Assembly (NCBI RefSeq): GCF_039645965.1 | Contig: NZ_CP147917.1 | Coordinates: forward strand, 1,178,001 to 1,242,000 | Direction: 5' to 3' | Origin: Sulfurimonas sp. HSL3-2 | GTDB taxonomy: Bacteria; Campylobacterota; Campylobacteria; Campylobacterales; Sulfurimonadaceae | Length of the DNA: 64,000 bases | Shown: piece after piece, positions 28,463-38,159 of the stretch | Numbering within the stretch: position 1 is the stretch's first letter | Layout of the letters: every line of letters begins with the position of its first letter | Program-made: the position numbers and the translations under genes | The notes under the pieces: model-generated | Told to the model about the DNA's origin: nothing | What the model saw: the letters and a program-made list of their open reading frames with translations, nothing else | The model's database searches: none

Positions 28463-28654
28463 ATGATGAAACAAAGTCAAATAGATAAAAACTGGTTTGT
28501 TATATATAGTGTAATGCTTGTATTTGGTTTAGTATGGGCTATGATCGGTGACAGCAATATGAAAATTGTATTTGTAACTGCTGCATTCGGACTCTTTTTA
28601 TACTCTGGTATAAAAATGGAACTAAACGCTCTTCACGCTAAAAAAGCACACTAA
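28463..28654 (+). CDS. small two-helix membrane protein
   Basis: About 63 residues with two hydrophobic helices (about 11-29 and 34-51) and a basic, His-containing end (HAKKAH). The start could be the ATG at 28463 or 28466; an AAGGTG site precedes both. Function unknown. It follows the 31-residue gene within about 8 bases and both probably come from the promoter at 28307, so a role connected with phosphate supply is possible but unproven. Confidence 0.6.
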   Translation: MMKQSQIDKNWFVIYSVMLVFGLVWAMIGDSNMKIVFVTAAFGLFLYSGIKMELNALHAKKAH

Positions 28655-28678
28655 TATAAAGGGGGAAATCCCTTTATA
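28655..28678. terminator. bidirectional terminator-like hairpin
   Basis: A perfect 9-bp stem TATAAAGGG/CCCTTTATA with a 6-base loop lies between two converging genes. Short T-rich sequence follows on the plus side. Confidence 0.6.
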
Positions 28679-28688
28679 AACTCTTTCT

Positions 28689-29183
28689 TTATTTAATATA
28701 CTCCGGTAACAACTCTTTAATACGATTATATATCTTTTCAAAATCTGTAGAATACACTCTCGTACTTGCGATCGATGTAATAAAATTCGTATCTCTGCTC
28801 CATCTTGGGACAAGATGCATATGGATATGTTCAGCTATCCCTGCCCCGCCGCTCTCGCCCAGGTTCATACCGATATTTACACCGTGAGCTTTAAACCCCT
28901 CTTTTAAGAGTCTCACGCTTTTTTGCGCCAGATCGCTCATATGCAGCCAAGTCTCACTCGGCAGCTCTTCAAGCTTGTCCGTATGAAGATGCGGGATGAT
29001 CATAAAATGCCCCGGAGTATAAGGGTATTTATTCATGACCATAAAGCAGTGTTCGTCTCGGTAAAGAACATGCAGGTCACTGTCATCTTGTGCATGCGAG
29101 CTTATATGACAGAACACACATCCCTGCACATCTTTTTGACTGACATATTCACTTCTCCATGGAGCGTATAGTATCTCTTCCAT
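28689..29183 (-). CDS. HIT-family nucleotide hydrolase/transferase
   Basis: About 164 residues. The histidine triad HIHMHLV (HxHxHxx) is present near residue 117, and GHFMIIPHLHTDKLEEL is the upstream family motif. Bacterial HIT proteins of this size often hydrolyse Ap4A or similar dinucleotides. I use the ATG at 29183 with an AGGAT site; a GTG one codon upstream is less likely. It lies 9 bases after the TRAP permease gene and ends the minus-strand run that begins with the FapA-domain gene. Confidence 0.88.
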   Translation of the reverse strand: MEEILYAPWRSEYVSQKDVQGCVFCHISSHAQDDSDLHVLYRDEHCFMVMNKYPYTPGHFMIIPHLHTDKLEELPSETWLHMSDLAQKSVRLLKEGFKAHGVNIGMNLGESGGAGIAEHIHMHLVPRWSRDTNFITSIASTRVYSTDFEKIYNRIKELLPEYIK

Positions 29184-29192
29184 CACTATCCT

Positions 29193-30473
29193 TTATAAAA
29201 ATGCAAACACAAGGTCTGGGAAAAATATCACGATACAAAGAGCTGCAAGCTGCAGAAGTATAAAAGGGATGATCCCTCTATATATCTGCATCGTCGTTAT
29301 CTCTTTACTTGCTCCTTTTAAAAAGAAGAGTGCCAGCCCAAACGGAGGTGTTAAAAACGATGCCTGAAGATTGAGTGCTATTAAAACCGCAAACCAGATA
29401 GGGTCTATGCCAAAAGCGTGCATTATCGGTACTAAAATAGGCACGATGATAAAAGAGATCTCTATAAAATCGATAAAGAAACCAAGTATAAACACAGCAA
29501 ACATCGCAACGGCGATAAACACCCAGACATCGCCGATATCGTTACTGAAAAACTCCAAGATCATGTCCGTTCCGCCGAGTTCGTTAAAGACAAGACTAAA
29601 CGCAGTAGCACCGAAAAGTATCATAAAGATCATACCTGTCAGTTTTACAGTCTCTAAAGATGCGTATTTGACCATTTGCCAGTCAAGAGAGCGGTTTATG
29701 AAGCTGAGCAGCAGTGCACCGACTACTCCAAACGCAGCCGATTCTGTAGGAGATGCGATCCCTGCAAAGATGGAACCAAGGACACTCACCATCAAAAGAA
29801 GCGGCGGGAACAGAGAGATAAGAAGCTCTTTAACCGATATTTTTTCATCCACTTCATAGACCGGTGCTACTTCAGGCTTTATATACGAGATAAAAAGGAT
29901 ATAGACGATATAGAGTCCCACAAGCACAAGCCCCGGTAATATCGCAGCTTTAAAAAGGTCACCCACACTGACACTCATGACATCGCCAAGGATGATAAGT
30001 ATGATTGAAGGCGGGATAATCTGTCCAAGTGTCCCGCTTGCCGCGACTGTTCCCGCTGCAAGACTTTTGTCATACCCCGCTTTTAACATCAAAGGCAGCG
30101 CGATAACACTCATCATGACGACAGATGCACTCACGATCCCCGTAGATGCAGCAAGCATCGCACCCACAAGCACGACGCTTACTCCAAGTCCGCCGCGTAC
30201 ACCGCGAAAGAGCATACTCATAGAGCTTAAAAGTTTCTCAGCCATCATCGATTTTTCAAGTATAAGACCCATTGCGATGAAAAGCGGGACAGCCATAAGC
30301 GTCGTGTTGTTCATGATCCCGTAGATCCTAAACGGAAGAATGTCAAACACCTCAAATCCAAGTCCCGGTATAAACGCCGCAAAGACTATGGCGACAGTAC
30401 CGAATGCAAACGCGACAGGTATGCCGATAAGTAAAAGGATCAGTACGACTGCAAACATTAAAAGAGCTATCAT
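29193..30473 (-). CDS. dctM: TRAP transporter large permease (DctM)
   Basis: A 426-residue protein with about twelve membrane helices and DctM-type motifs (PLFIAMGLILEKS, ASGTLGQIIPPSIILIILGD, FLTPPFGLALFFLKG). It should carry an organic anion with Na+ or H+ using a periplasmic binding protein. It overlaps the small permease gene by 4 bases. No DctP-type binding protein is encoded beside it, and the substrate cannot be inferred. Confidence 0.9.
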   Translation of the reverse strand: MIALLMFAVVLILLLIGIPVAFAFGTVAIVFAAFIPGLGFEVFDILPFRIYGIMNNTTLMAVPLFIAMGLILEKSMMAEKLLSSMSMLFRGVRGGLGVSVVLVGAMLAASTGIVSASVVMMSVIALPLMLKAGYDKSLAAGTVAASGTLGQIIPPSIILIILGDVMSVSVGDLFKAAILPGLVLVGLYIVYILFISYIKPEVAPVYEVDEKISVKELLISLFPPLLLMVSVLGSIFAGIASPTESAAFGVVGALLLSFINRSLDWQMVKYASLETVKLTGMIFMILFGATAFSLVFNELGGTDMILEFFSNDIGDVWVFIAVAMFAVFILGFFIDFIEISFIIVPILVPIMHAFGIDPIWFAVLIALNLQASFLTPPFGLALFFLKGASKEITTMQIYRGIIPFILLQLAALCIVIFFPDLVFAFL

Positions 30474-30955
30474 TTTGTCAGCTCCTCTTTACATGTAAGC
30501 ACCTCTTTGAGTGCCTGCATGATCAAAAATATAAACCCGAGCGGCATCAAAGATTTGACTATAAAACGGTAAGGAAGTCCTCCCGGATCGGATGAACCCT
30601 CCATCTGAATGAAACTCAGCTCCACAAAATGCAGCCCTTCATAGACTATAAGAAGCGAGAAAGGAATAACAAAAAAAAGTGCCGCGATAAGGTTGATAAT
30701 AGTTTTAGTTCTGTGAGAGTAGGAGTTGTAAAAGATATCCACTCTTACGTGTGCACTCTTTTTAAGCGTATAAGCGATGGAAAAAAGCATGATAAGGTCA
30801 AACAGATGCCATTCTAGCTCTTGCAGTGCCGTCGAGCCCTCGGAAAAGATATATCTAGCCAACGCATCGTACACGATCAAAAATACAAGCAGCGACAAAA
30901 CGAATGCCGCAAAGTATCCGATGTAGAGCGTAAACTGATCTATCTTTTTTTTCAT
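30470..30955 (-). CDS. dctQ: TRAP transporter small permease (DctQ)
   Basis: A 161-residue membrane protein with four helices, the usual DctQ size. The family segment ELEWHLFDLIMLFSIAYTLK and HVRVDIFY are visible. It scaffolds the large permease. It follows murF by 9 bases and couples to dctM by a 4-base overlap, so a transporter sits inside a cell-wall operon. Its C-terminus contains an exact TTACATGTAA word read as Leu-Thr-Cys-Lys. Confidence 0.88.
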   Translation of the reverse strand: MKKKIDQFTLYIGYFAAFVLSLLVFLIVYDALARYIFSEGSTALQELEWHLFDLIMLFSIAYTLKKSAHVRVDIFYNSYSHRTKTIINLIAALFFVIPFSLLIVYEGLHFVELSFIQMEGSSDPGGLPYRFIVKSLMPLGFIFLIMQALKEVLTCKEELTK

Positions 30956-30964
30956 CGTTTCCTC

Positions 30965-32410
30965 TTATATAAAGTTCGGTGCGTCGTTGGCAAAAAGGAT
31001 GATGTCACCCGCTTTCGTCGTCGTGCCTAAAAGCTCTGTGAGTTTTGTCTTGTCTTTGAGTATTATCTTGTTTGCTACACTCAAATGTTTATCAAAAAGC
31101 TCTGCATTGAGTGAACTTGTGACAATGGCTATGTCAAACACTTCATTTACTGCTTCTATGAACTTCAGGTTCAGTTCGTCACTGCTCTCAACAAGTCCCG
31201 GTGTAACTATCACTTTTCTGCCTTCATGAAGCGAGCACAGACGCACAGCTTCGAGCATACCGTCTATATTTCCGTTGTAACCGTCGTCAAGTATGATCTT
31301 TCCGCCTGCATCGATGCGCTGCAGTCTATGCTCGACAGGTTTAAGTTCTTCTACTGCTTTTACTATCTGCTGTGTATCCAGACCCAAATGCATAGCGACC
31401 ATTACCGCAGCATCGATGTTTATCGTCTGAAACTCTCCGAGTATCTTTGTATGAAGATTGAGATTTTTTTCTCTTCTTGTATGCAGAACGAATGAGGTTC
31501 CCTCAAGCGTTGCTTCTACATTAGAGATGTTCTCTCCGAAAAATGTCACTTTCTCATGCGGCTCATCGGTCACAGAGTCATGGATAAAAGCTTTTTGCAG
31601 TCTAGGAGACTTCATGATCTGCAGTTTTGTAAAGATGATATTTTTCATCGTCTTGAAATACTCCAGATGCTGAGGACCGACTTTACCGATCACGACCGTC
31701 TGAGGCTCTAAAAACTCCGCGATAATACGGATATCATCGACTTCGCGGGCACCTGCCTCACATACATATATCTCTGTGTCTTCTGGCAGAGACTCGTTTA
31801 TATCTCTTACGATCCCGCCGATCGTATTGACACTTCTAGGAGTCGCGTAGACTTTGTATTTTGTTGCAAGTATGCTGGCTACAAAGTTTTTGATACTTGT
31901 CTTTCCGTAACTTCCCGTTATACAGACAATCTGAAGCTTGTCTAATGACTTGAGTTTGTTTTTTGCCTCTTTTTTGTAGGCAGTAAACAGGAACTTTTCA
32001 ACCAGAGTCGAACCTATGTAAGCAACGGCAAGAGGTAAAAATACACCGTAGACCTCACATCCGTGTTTTAAAGTACACAGTATGTCTTGAAACAGTGTCA
32101 AAGAGATTAGAAGGATCAGAAATCTTTTGACTCTCCATGTCAGTACGAGCTTTTTATCAAGTTTTCTGTGCCACATAAATAAAGACGGTAAAACGGCAAA
32201 ATAGAAAAATATCGCAAAAAACTTATCTGTCGTATAGTAAGCGATAAACGGGATAATGAAATATATAAGATGCCACCACGTCTTATGATGGTTTAGTACG
32301 ACTCTTTGGATCTTGTAGTCGTACCACTGCAGATTTGTTATAAGATACCAACCGAGTGTCGTCACAAAAAGGATATTCGTTACAAATGAGACTAAAAGTG
32401 TATAATCCAA
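30965..32410 (-). CDS. murF: MurF ligase with membrane N-terminus
   Basis: A 481-residue UDP-MurNAc-tripeptide D-Ala-D-Ala ligase. The ATP-binding loop TGSYGKT is at 165-171, later followed by VCEAGAREVDDIRII and HRLQRIDAGGKIILDDGYNGN. The first 150 residues differ from the E. coli enzyme: they hold about four hydrophobic segments (near 5-25, 48-80, 98-112 and 122-140), so the enzyme should be membrane-anchored. It adds D-Ala-D-Ala to the peptidoglycan precursor; the dipeptide maker Ddl is two genes upstream. Confidence 0.88.
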   Translation of the reverse strand: MDYTLLVSFVTNILFVTTLGWYLITNLQWYDYKIQRVVLNHHKTWWHLIYFIIPFIAYYTTDKFFAIFFYFAVLPSLFMWHRKLDKKLVLTWRVKRFLILLISLTLFQDILCTLKHGCEVYGVFLPLAVAYIGSTLVEKFLFTAYKKEAKNKLKSLDKLQIVCITGSYGKTSIKNFVASILATKYKVYATPRSVNTIGGIVRDINESLPEDTEIYVCEAGAREVDDIRIIAEFLEPQTVVIGKVGPQHLEYFKTMKNIIFTKLQIMKSPRLQKAFIHDSVTDEPHEKVTFFGENISNVEATLEGTSFVLHTRREKNLNLHTKILGEFQTINIDAAVMVAMHLGLDTQQIVKAVEELKPVEHRLQRIDAGGKIILDDGYNGNIDGMLEAVRLCSLHEGRKVIVTPGLVESSDELNLKFIEAVNEVFDIAIVTSSLNAELFDKHLSVANKIILKDKTKLTELLGTTTKAGDIILFANDAPNFI

Positions 32411-32411
32411 A

Positions 32412-33146
32412 TTATTTCTCCAATCTTTTTAGAAATGTATCTTCGATAAGTTTTGAGATAGACTTGGCATTTTGCATAAAGAAATAGTGGTCTCCCGGGT
32501 AAACGATCAACTGAGAGTCTTTCATCAACTCATCTATCTTTTCTCCGCTGCTAAGAGGTGTCGCCGTATCATCTTCACCCCAGCATAGAAGCGCTTTAGA
32601 GTTCGACTCTTTAAACTGAGTCGAAAAGTCCTCGTTGACGACGTTTTTAAACGTTTCATACATATGAGAGTTTAAGCTCTTTGCATCTTCTGCTACAAAA
32701 TACTTTCTTATCTTTGAAAAACCGAAAATCTTAAGCATCTTAAACAAAGCGATCTTGAGTTTCACTTTGAGACTTTTTTTGGTATATATCCCTGCACTTG
32801 AAAGCAGTACCAAGACATCAGGCTGAAGCAAGACTGCCACTTTACCGCCGAAAGAGTGCCCCATAATGATATCTTTTGAAGCATTGATATGAACCATAAA
32901 AAGTTCGATTATACGTGCATAGTCAGACGTCTTCAGTGTCATATTGCACGGTGAGTTTCCAAATCCCGGAAGATCGATGTAGATATGGCGGAACTTGTTT
33001 AGATACGGCGAAAATGCCTGTTTCATAAGGTTTTTATTCGACCCCCAGCCGTGTAGGACGATCATATCTATCTTCGCTTCGGGATTGACTATCTCATAAC
33101 TGATGTCAAAAGTGTGTCTATCGTATTGTATAGATTTAATCGCCAC
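32412..33146 (-). CDS. alpha/beta-hydrolase
   Basis: A 244-residue hydrolase: oxyanion segment VLHGWGSNK, nucleophile elbow GHSFGG, acid in CWGEDDTATP and His in YPGDHYFF form a complete catalytic set. Substrate unknown. It lies 1 base from murF and abuts ddl, an arrangement I recall as conserved in Campylobacter, which suggests a link to cell-wall metabolism (inference). Confidence 0.82.
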   Translation of the reverse strand: MAIKSIQYDRHTFDISYEIVNPEAKIDMIVLHGWGSNKNLMKQAFSPYLNKFRHIYIDLPGFGNSPCNMTLKTSDYARIIELFMVHINASKDIIMGHSFGGKVAVLLQPDVLVLLSSAGIYTKKSLKVKLKIALFKMLKIFGFSKIRKYFVAEDAKSLNSHMYETFKNVVNEDFSTQFKESNSKALLCWGEDDTATPLSSGEKIDELMKDSQLIVYPGDHYFFMQNAKSISKLIEDTFLKRLEK

Positions 33147-34184
33147 TTACTTGCCCTTTGCACTTGAAATAGAGTGGATATACTGATAACTTACACTTGC
33201 TCTTTTCTCTTTTGGAAGTGAGCTTAGAAGTCCGCTTATAGTCTTTGAAAAATCATCAAAGAGATAGTTTGCCATAGAGCCTGGGATCGGGTTTATCTCA
33301 TTTAGATACACTTCACCGTCAACTACAAAGAAGTCACATCTGATAAGTGCACCTTCAAAAAGATTTGTATATATCTTTGCAAAAGTGTTTTGAAGTTCAG
33401 ATACCAGTTTATCGTCTATCTCGGCTGAAGAGACTGTCGCCGAACGAGAGAAGTCCATATATTTTTTCTCAAAATCCAGGAACTCGTTTTTCTGAGGTTC
33501 CTCTACAATAGAGAACTTGATCTCGCCGTCTATCATACAACCTGCAAGATTGTACTCTTTGACACCGACTATAAACGGTTCGATTATGACGTTTTCATCA
33601 AACTCAAAAGCGACATCCAGTGCATAGTCAAGCTCTTTTTCCTCTTTGACAACACTCACCCCGATAGAACTTCCAAGACGTGCAGGCTTGATGATAAACG
33701 GATAAGACACATCGACTTTACGCTCATCATTTTTATTTAACGTCTGATACGCTACACTTTTTACACCTATGGCATCACAAAGATACTTTGTATAACGTTT
33801 ATCGAAACTGAATACACAAGCAGAAGTACGGGGACCGATAAACGGTATGCCGTAGAAATCAAGCATAGAAGCGATAATGCCGTCTTCGCCGTCAGCTCCG
33901 TGTATAAGGTTTAATACAGCAGTTCCCACAAGCTCTTTAGAGAAAAGTGATTTTTTGACAAACCCGCCGTTGTCCAAAGTAAGACGAGGCATCTTTTTAT
34001 GCTCACCTTTTGAAAAAGTCACGGCCTTCATACGTGAAGGTTCTATTAAATAAAAATTATGGTCTTGGTCACAAAATATAAACTCTAAATCAAATCCGAC
34101 CAACTTCTCTTTTACCGTGATAGCACTTACGATGCTGATCTCATGCTCAAAACTTGCACCACCGAATAATATAGCTAATTTCAA
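33147..34184 (-). CDS. ddl: D-alanine--D-alanine ligase
   Basis: A 345-residue ATP-grasp enzyme. It starts with LFGGASFEHEISIVSA, has HGADGEDGIIASMLDFYGIPF and the ATP-grasp stretch PFIIKPARLGSSIGVS, and ends the active site with RCDFFVVDGEVYLNEINPIPG (read in pieces). It makes the dipeptide used by MurF. Confidence 0.95.
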   Translation of the reverse strand: MKLAILFGGASFEHEISIVSAITVKEKLVGFDLEFIFCDQDHNFYLIEPSRMKAVTFSKGEHKKMPRLTLDNGGFVKKSLFSKELVGTAVLNLIHGADGEDGIIASMLDFYGIPFIGPRTSACVFSFDKRYTKYLCDAIGVKSVAYQTLNKNDERKVDVSYPFIIKPARLGSSIGVSVVKEEKELDYALDVAFEFDENVIIEPFIVGVKEYNLAGCMIDGEIKFSIVEEPQKNEFLDFEKKYMDFSRSATVSSAEIDDKLVSELQNTFAKIYTNLFEGALIRCDFFVVDGEVYLNEINPIPGSMANYLFDDFSKTISGLLSSLPKEKRASVSYQYIHSISSAKGK

Positions 34185-34193
34185 TCTTTTCCT

Positions 34194-34760
34194 TTAAATC
34201 TTTTGTAGTTTTTTCAATGCTTCTTTTACGAGTGAAGCCGTATCTTCGCTTGAACAGTCACTAAGCACTTTTGATATATGCTCTTTTTTAAATCCTAGAC
34301 TCTCCAGTGCAAGTGAAGCTTCATTCACAGCAGTCGAACTTGTCGCCGACTCGTTTGAGACCAGTACGGCATCAAAACCGCTAAGTTCCACCAAGATGCG
34401 CCCTGCACTTTTAGGACCTATTCCCGGTACTTTTTTTAGTCCTGTCACATCATTGTTGTTGATGACAGTTGCAAATGCAGATGCCGTAAATGTCGAACAG
34501 ATCGCCATGGCTACCTTTGGACCGACACCGTTTATCTTTATGAGCCTTTCAAACATAACTTTTTCCGATCTGTCTATAAAACCGAAAAGAAGTTGAGCAT
34601 CCTCACGGATGATATGAGAGGTAAAAAGCTTCACTCTCTCCTTTTGAAGTGCCGAATATGACTGTAAGGAGATAAACACCTCATATATCACACCGTTTAC
34701 ATTTACATGTACGACACTGGGGTCTTTATACTCTATCGTGCCTTCTACGCCTACTATCAT
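34194..34760 (-). CDS. ruvA: Holliday junction DNA helicase subunit RuvA
   Basis: A 188-residue RuvA: N-terminal OB fold ([19 protein letters not shown]), two helix-hairpin-helix motifs ([12 protein letters not shown] near 77 and [12 protein letters not shown] near 110) and a C-terminal domain that would contact RuvB. It binds four-way junctions in recombination. Its start overlaps the FapA-domain gene by 4 bases. Confidence 0.94.
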   Translation of the reverse strand: MIVGVEGTIEYKDPSVVHVNVNGVIYEVFISLQSYSALQKERVKLFTSHIIREDAQLLFGFIDRSEKVMFERLIKINGVGPKVAMAICSTFTASAFATVINNNDVTGLKKVPGIGPKSAGRILVELSGFDAVLVSNESATSSTAVNEASLALESLGFKKEHISKVLSDCSSEDTASLVKEALKKLQKI

Positions 34761-36664
34761 TCTTTTACAGCCTTAATTATATATTCATCATCATCAGTTT
34801 GAAACAGAGCATACACAGTATTGAAAGAGCCCTCTATCGGTGTATAGACAACATCTATAGGAGGATCAAGCAGCTTGAACTTGATCTCGTTGTATCCGAC
34901 CCATTTATCCCTGTTTATGATCCTAGCTGCAAAGATATCATCTTGAACGGTACCTATAGACACGTTTAGACGCTCTTTTTTCATCTTTTGCTGTTCTAGT
35001 TCTTTTTCTACACTATCGAGGTGTGCCTGCAGCTTTTGAAACTGTTTATACTGCTTGACAAATGCTTCTGGCATCTTTATGTTGTTTTTCTTGTAGTGCA
35101 TAAGTCTTTTTTTGATCTCCAGAAAAGTACTTTCGTTCTTTTTAAGCATCTCGGTATACTTGTCTCTATCTTGTTTTAATCTCTTGATTTTCTGGTCAAG
35201 TTCATCGAGCTTATTCTCTTTTCTACCTACATCTTCATCTACGCTCTCAACAGCAAGAGGATCGATGACAAACCTGTTCTCACTTCCCTGCATCTTTTTG
35301 ATTTCGATGATATGAGACGCGGTAACAAGCGCATTGGAACCAAGAAGGTCGACGACTACCTCTTTGGCCGTGATGTTTCCGCCTATGGCCTGTTTTATAT
35401 CCACGCTATTTGCTACTACGACACCCTGCTCTAATCTTGTTATATGGACTTCATCACCACGAGCCGTACCTTTATGGACATTTATAGTCAGGTCTGCCGC
35501 ATCGATATATGAGGTCTTATGCGTCTGACCGTCGATTTTTACTCTTTTGCCTATAACTCGTGCTTTTGGACCGATGTTGCCCTCGACATCCAGTTCGCTT
35601 ACTTCGACTTCCATGCCTGTTCCTACAGCATCTTTCATCGCATCCGTCTCTTTGACTTTTAAGCTGACATCCGCATCAAGTTCCGTCTCGATAGAACCCG
35701 TAGTCTTAAAGCTTATCTCAGTGACATCAAGTTCATCTTTGATCTCATAAGTCTCATTTTCAAAAACGATATAACCGTTTTTATTCGCTCTATATTCGGT
35801 TGTGTCTTCAGTTTCTACGACAGAGATATTATCACTTACTTTAAATGTAGGCACATTATTAGCCGTCGGTTCTGGAACATCTATGAACTCTCCTCTGCAG
35901 TTTCTGCCCGGAGTCCCTTTTTTTGGCTTAATATACTCTATTAAAAGTTCATCTTTAACGACACTTTGAATAAAGTTACGTTTTGAATAATCTACCTTAT
36001 CCGTATCCTCTTTTTTATTTTTCTCTCTAAAATGCAAGATCACTTCATCATTGATCGTCGGCACCGGTTCGATACTCTCTGCTACTAAAATAGGCTCTGT
36101 CTTTCCAAAAGTCATACGCTCATTGACCAGAAGTGAAGAGTTCAGCTTTTTAATGACATCGGGAACCATATCATCAAAGATACCGACTAAAATATTTGCA
36201 CGGATCTTTTTCTTGTTTAAAAGTCCTAAAAATTCCTCTTCGAAGTTTTGATGGTGAGCTAGAAAAGATCCCTCTTTTATCGTTAGATAGACCTTACACA
36301 TGGTAGCATTTACGCCTATTGAGAAATGAAATTTATCATAAAGGGGGTTCTCTTTTTTTGTAAAGACCTCGATCTCATAGTTTTGTTTGATCTCAAAGTT
36401 TTGATCCAGTAACAGGTTGCTTTTACCTATTTCTTTAAGTTCTTGTTCCGTGATCTCACTAAACACTTCCTCTTTCGAAGCTGATTTTTTACGAGTCAGT
36501 GTTTCCATCTCTAAAAGATTAAAATCGAGAGTAGACAGATCGACTCTGTTGGAGGCTGCAATATGAATGAGCTCTTTTGCTACATTCTCAGTACTTATTA
36601 CGGTAGGACGTATAGATTTGTTTTTATCAATATCAGTCTCTTTTTTTGAACCAAAAATAGCCAT
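34757..36664 (-). CDS. FapA-domain (DUF342) protein
   Basis: A 635-residue protein of the FapA/DUF342 family. The middle (about 210-470) has the Gly- and Val-rich beta-helix pattern ([30 protein letters not shown]). Residues about 480-570 form a long coiled coil rich in Lys and Glu. The family is a polymer-like scaffold of uncertain function, in some bacteria tied to cell-surface or flagellar processes. It heads the ruvA-ddl-hydrolase-murF operon and diverges from murJ. Confidence 0.8.
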   Translation of the reverse strand: MAIFGSKKETDIDKNKSIRPTVISTENVAKELIHIAASNRVDLSTLDFNLLEMETLTRKKSASKEEVFSEITEQELKEIGKSNLLLDQNFEIKQNYEIEVFTKKENPLYDKFHFSIGVNATMCKVYLTIKEGSFLAHHQNFEEEFLGLLNKKKIRANILVGIFDDMVPDVIKKLNSSLLVNERMTFGKTEPILVAESIEPVPTINDEVILHFREKNKKEDTDKVDYSKRNFIQSVVKDELLIEYIKPKKGTPGRNCRGEFIDVPEPTANNVPTFKVSDNISVVETEDTTEYRANKNGYIVFENETYEIKDELDVTEISFKTTGSIETELDADVSLKVKETDAMKDAVGTGMEVEVSELDVEGNIGPKARVIGKRVKIDGQTHKTSYIDAADLTINVHKGTARGDEVHITRLEQGVVVANSVDIKQAIGGNITAKEVVVDLLGSNALVTASHIIEIKKMQGSENRFVIDPLAVESVDEDVGRKENKLDELDQKIKRLKQDRDKYTEMLKKNESTFLEIKKRLMHYKKNNIKMPEAFVKQYKQFQKLQAHLDSVEKELEQQKMKKERLNVSIGTVQDDIFAARIINRDKWVGYNEIKFKLLDPPIDVVYTPIEGSFNTVYALFQTDDDEYIIKAVKE

Positions 36665-36752
36665 AATAATCTCTCTTTCTTTTTAAGAAGTTCTATTTTA
36701 GTATCAAATTGGTTAAACTATTGTAAAATTTACAAAAAAATTAAAGAATATT

Positions 36753-38159
36753 ATGTTTAAAGCAATTTTTACTAACAGTTTTGGGATACTTTTTTCCAGA
36801 ATATTGGGATTTATAAGAGATCTTTTAACTGCTTCCGTCCTTGGAGCAAACGTTTACAGCGATATATTTTTCATCGCTTTTAAACTCCCTAACCTTTTTC
36901 GCAGAATATTTGCCGAAGGTGCTTTTACTCAAGTCTTTTTACCCTCATTTACGCGTTCGACTAAAAAAAGTCTTTTTTCCGTTCATATATTTGTCATATT
37001 TTTATCCATAATCCTTTTTATCACCCTGCTTGTCAACCTAGTTCCTGAACTTGCGACAAAAGCTTTGGCTATAGGGTTTGATGACAAGACCGTTGAACTT
37101 GCCGCACCGTTTGTTGCTATAAATTTTTATTATCTCTCTTTCATATTTATAGTCACTTTTTTAAGCACACTTTTACAGTACAAACACCACTTCGCTACGA
37201 CCGCTTTTGCAACAGGACTTTTAAACATCTCCCTTATCGGCGCATTGCTTCTTTCAAAAGGCTCAGCCGATGACGTAATAGTCTATTATCTAAGCTGGGG
37301 AGTCGTCGTAGGCGGGGCTTTACAGCTTGTCGTGCATATTATCGCCATACAGAGAGTCGGTCTTTTAAAGATCATCATCGGCGGTTTTAAATACTTCAAC
37401 AAAAAAGCTTTACATGTAAAAGAGGAGACGAGAGTCTTTCGCAAGCAGTTTTTTCCCGCTATCTGGGGAAATTCTACTGCACAGGTCTCTGCATTTTTAG
37501 ATACATGGCTGGCATCGTTTTTGGCAGCTGGTTCTATCAGTTATCTTTACTATTCAAACCGTGTCTTCCAGCTTCCTTTAGCACTCTTTGCCATTGCGAC
37601 TTCTATCGCGATCTTCCCTCGCGTCGCAAGGTTCATAAAAAATAATGAGCATGAAAAAGCACTTGCATATATGCAAAAAGCATTTTGGTTCTTAGCAACT
37701 ATTTTGATGCTCAGTACACTTGGAGGTTTTATCCTCTCGGATGAAATAGTCAAGATATTATTTCAACGCGGTGCCTTTAGCGAAGTGGATGCGGTAAACA
37801 CCTCTTTTGTCTTGCAAATGTATCTTATCGGTCTTCTTCCTTTTGGTTTAAATAAGCTTTTTTCACTCTGGCTCTATGCTTCACAGCTACAGATAAAAGC
37901 CGCTAAAATAGCTTCATACTCATTAATATCAAATATAGTTTTATCACTTGCTTTGATCTCTCCTATGGGAGCGGGCGGGCTTGCTCTTGCAAGCACGATA
38001 AGCGGTTTTTTAAGCTTCATACTTACAGTGAAAGTGTTCGGTACAAAACAGTTTTTAGATATAATCACGTCCAAAAAAGCTCTTTACTGGCTTCTTGCAG
38101 CTGTGCTTTTTACTTTTTTCTTACTATGGTTCAAGGATTTTATAAATGGTTATATTTGA
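36753..38159 (+). CDS. murJ: lipid II flippase
   Basis: A 468-residue polytopic protein of the MurJ/MviN family with about 13 helices. The N-terminus reads GILFSRILGFIRDLLTA and the signature PNLFRRIFAEGAFTQVFLPS is present. It flips lipid-linked peptidoglycan precursor to the periplasm, and it faces the ddl/murF operon. It overlaps cysS by 14 bases. One exact TTACATGTAA lies in a cytoplasmic loop. Confidence 0.94.
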   Translation: MFKAIFTNSFGILFSRILGFIRDLLTASVLGANVYSDIFFIAFKLPNLFRRIFAEGAFTQVFLPSFTRSTKKSLFSVHIFVIFLSIILFITLLVNLVPELATKALAIGFDDKTVELAAPFVAINFYYLSFIFIVTFLSTLLQYKHHFATTAFATGLLNISLIGALLLSKGSADDVIVYYLSWGVVVGGALQLVVHIIAIQRVGLLKIIIGGFKYFNKKALHVKEETRVFRKQFFPAIWGNSTAQVSAFLDTWLASFLAAGSISYLYYSNRVFQLPLALFAIATSIAIFPRVARFIKNNEHEKALAYMQKAFWFLATILMLSTLGGFILSDEIVKILFQRGAFSEVDAVNTSFVLQMYLIGLLPFGLNKLFSLWLYASQLQIKAAKIASYSLISNIVLSLALISPMGAGGLALASTISGFLSFILTVKVFGTKQFLDIITSKKALYWLLAAVLFTFFLLWFKDFINGYI

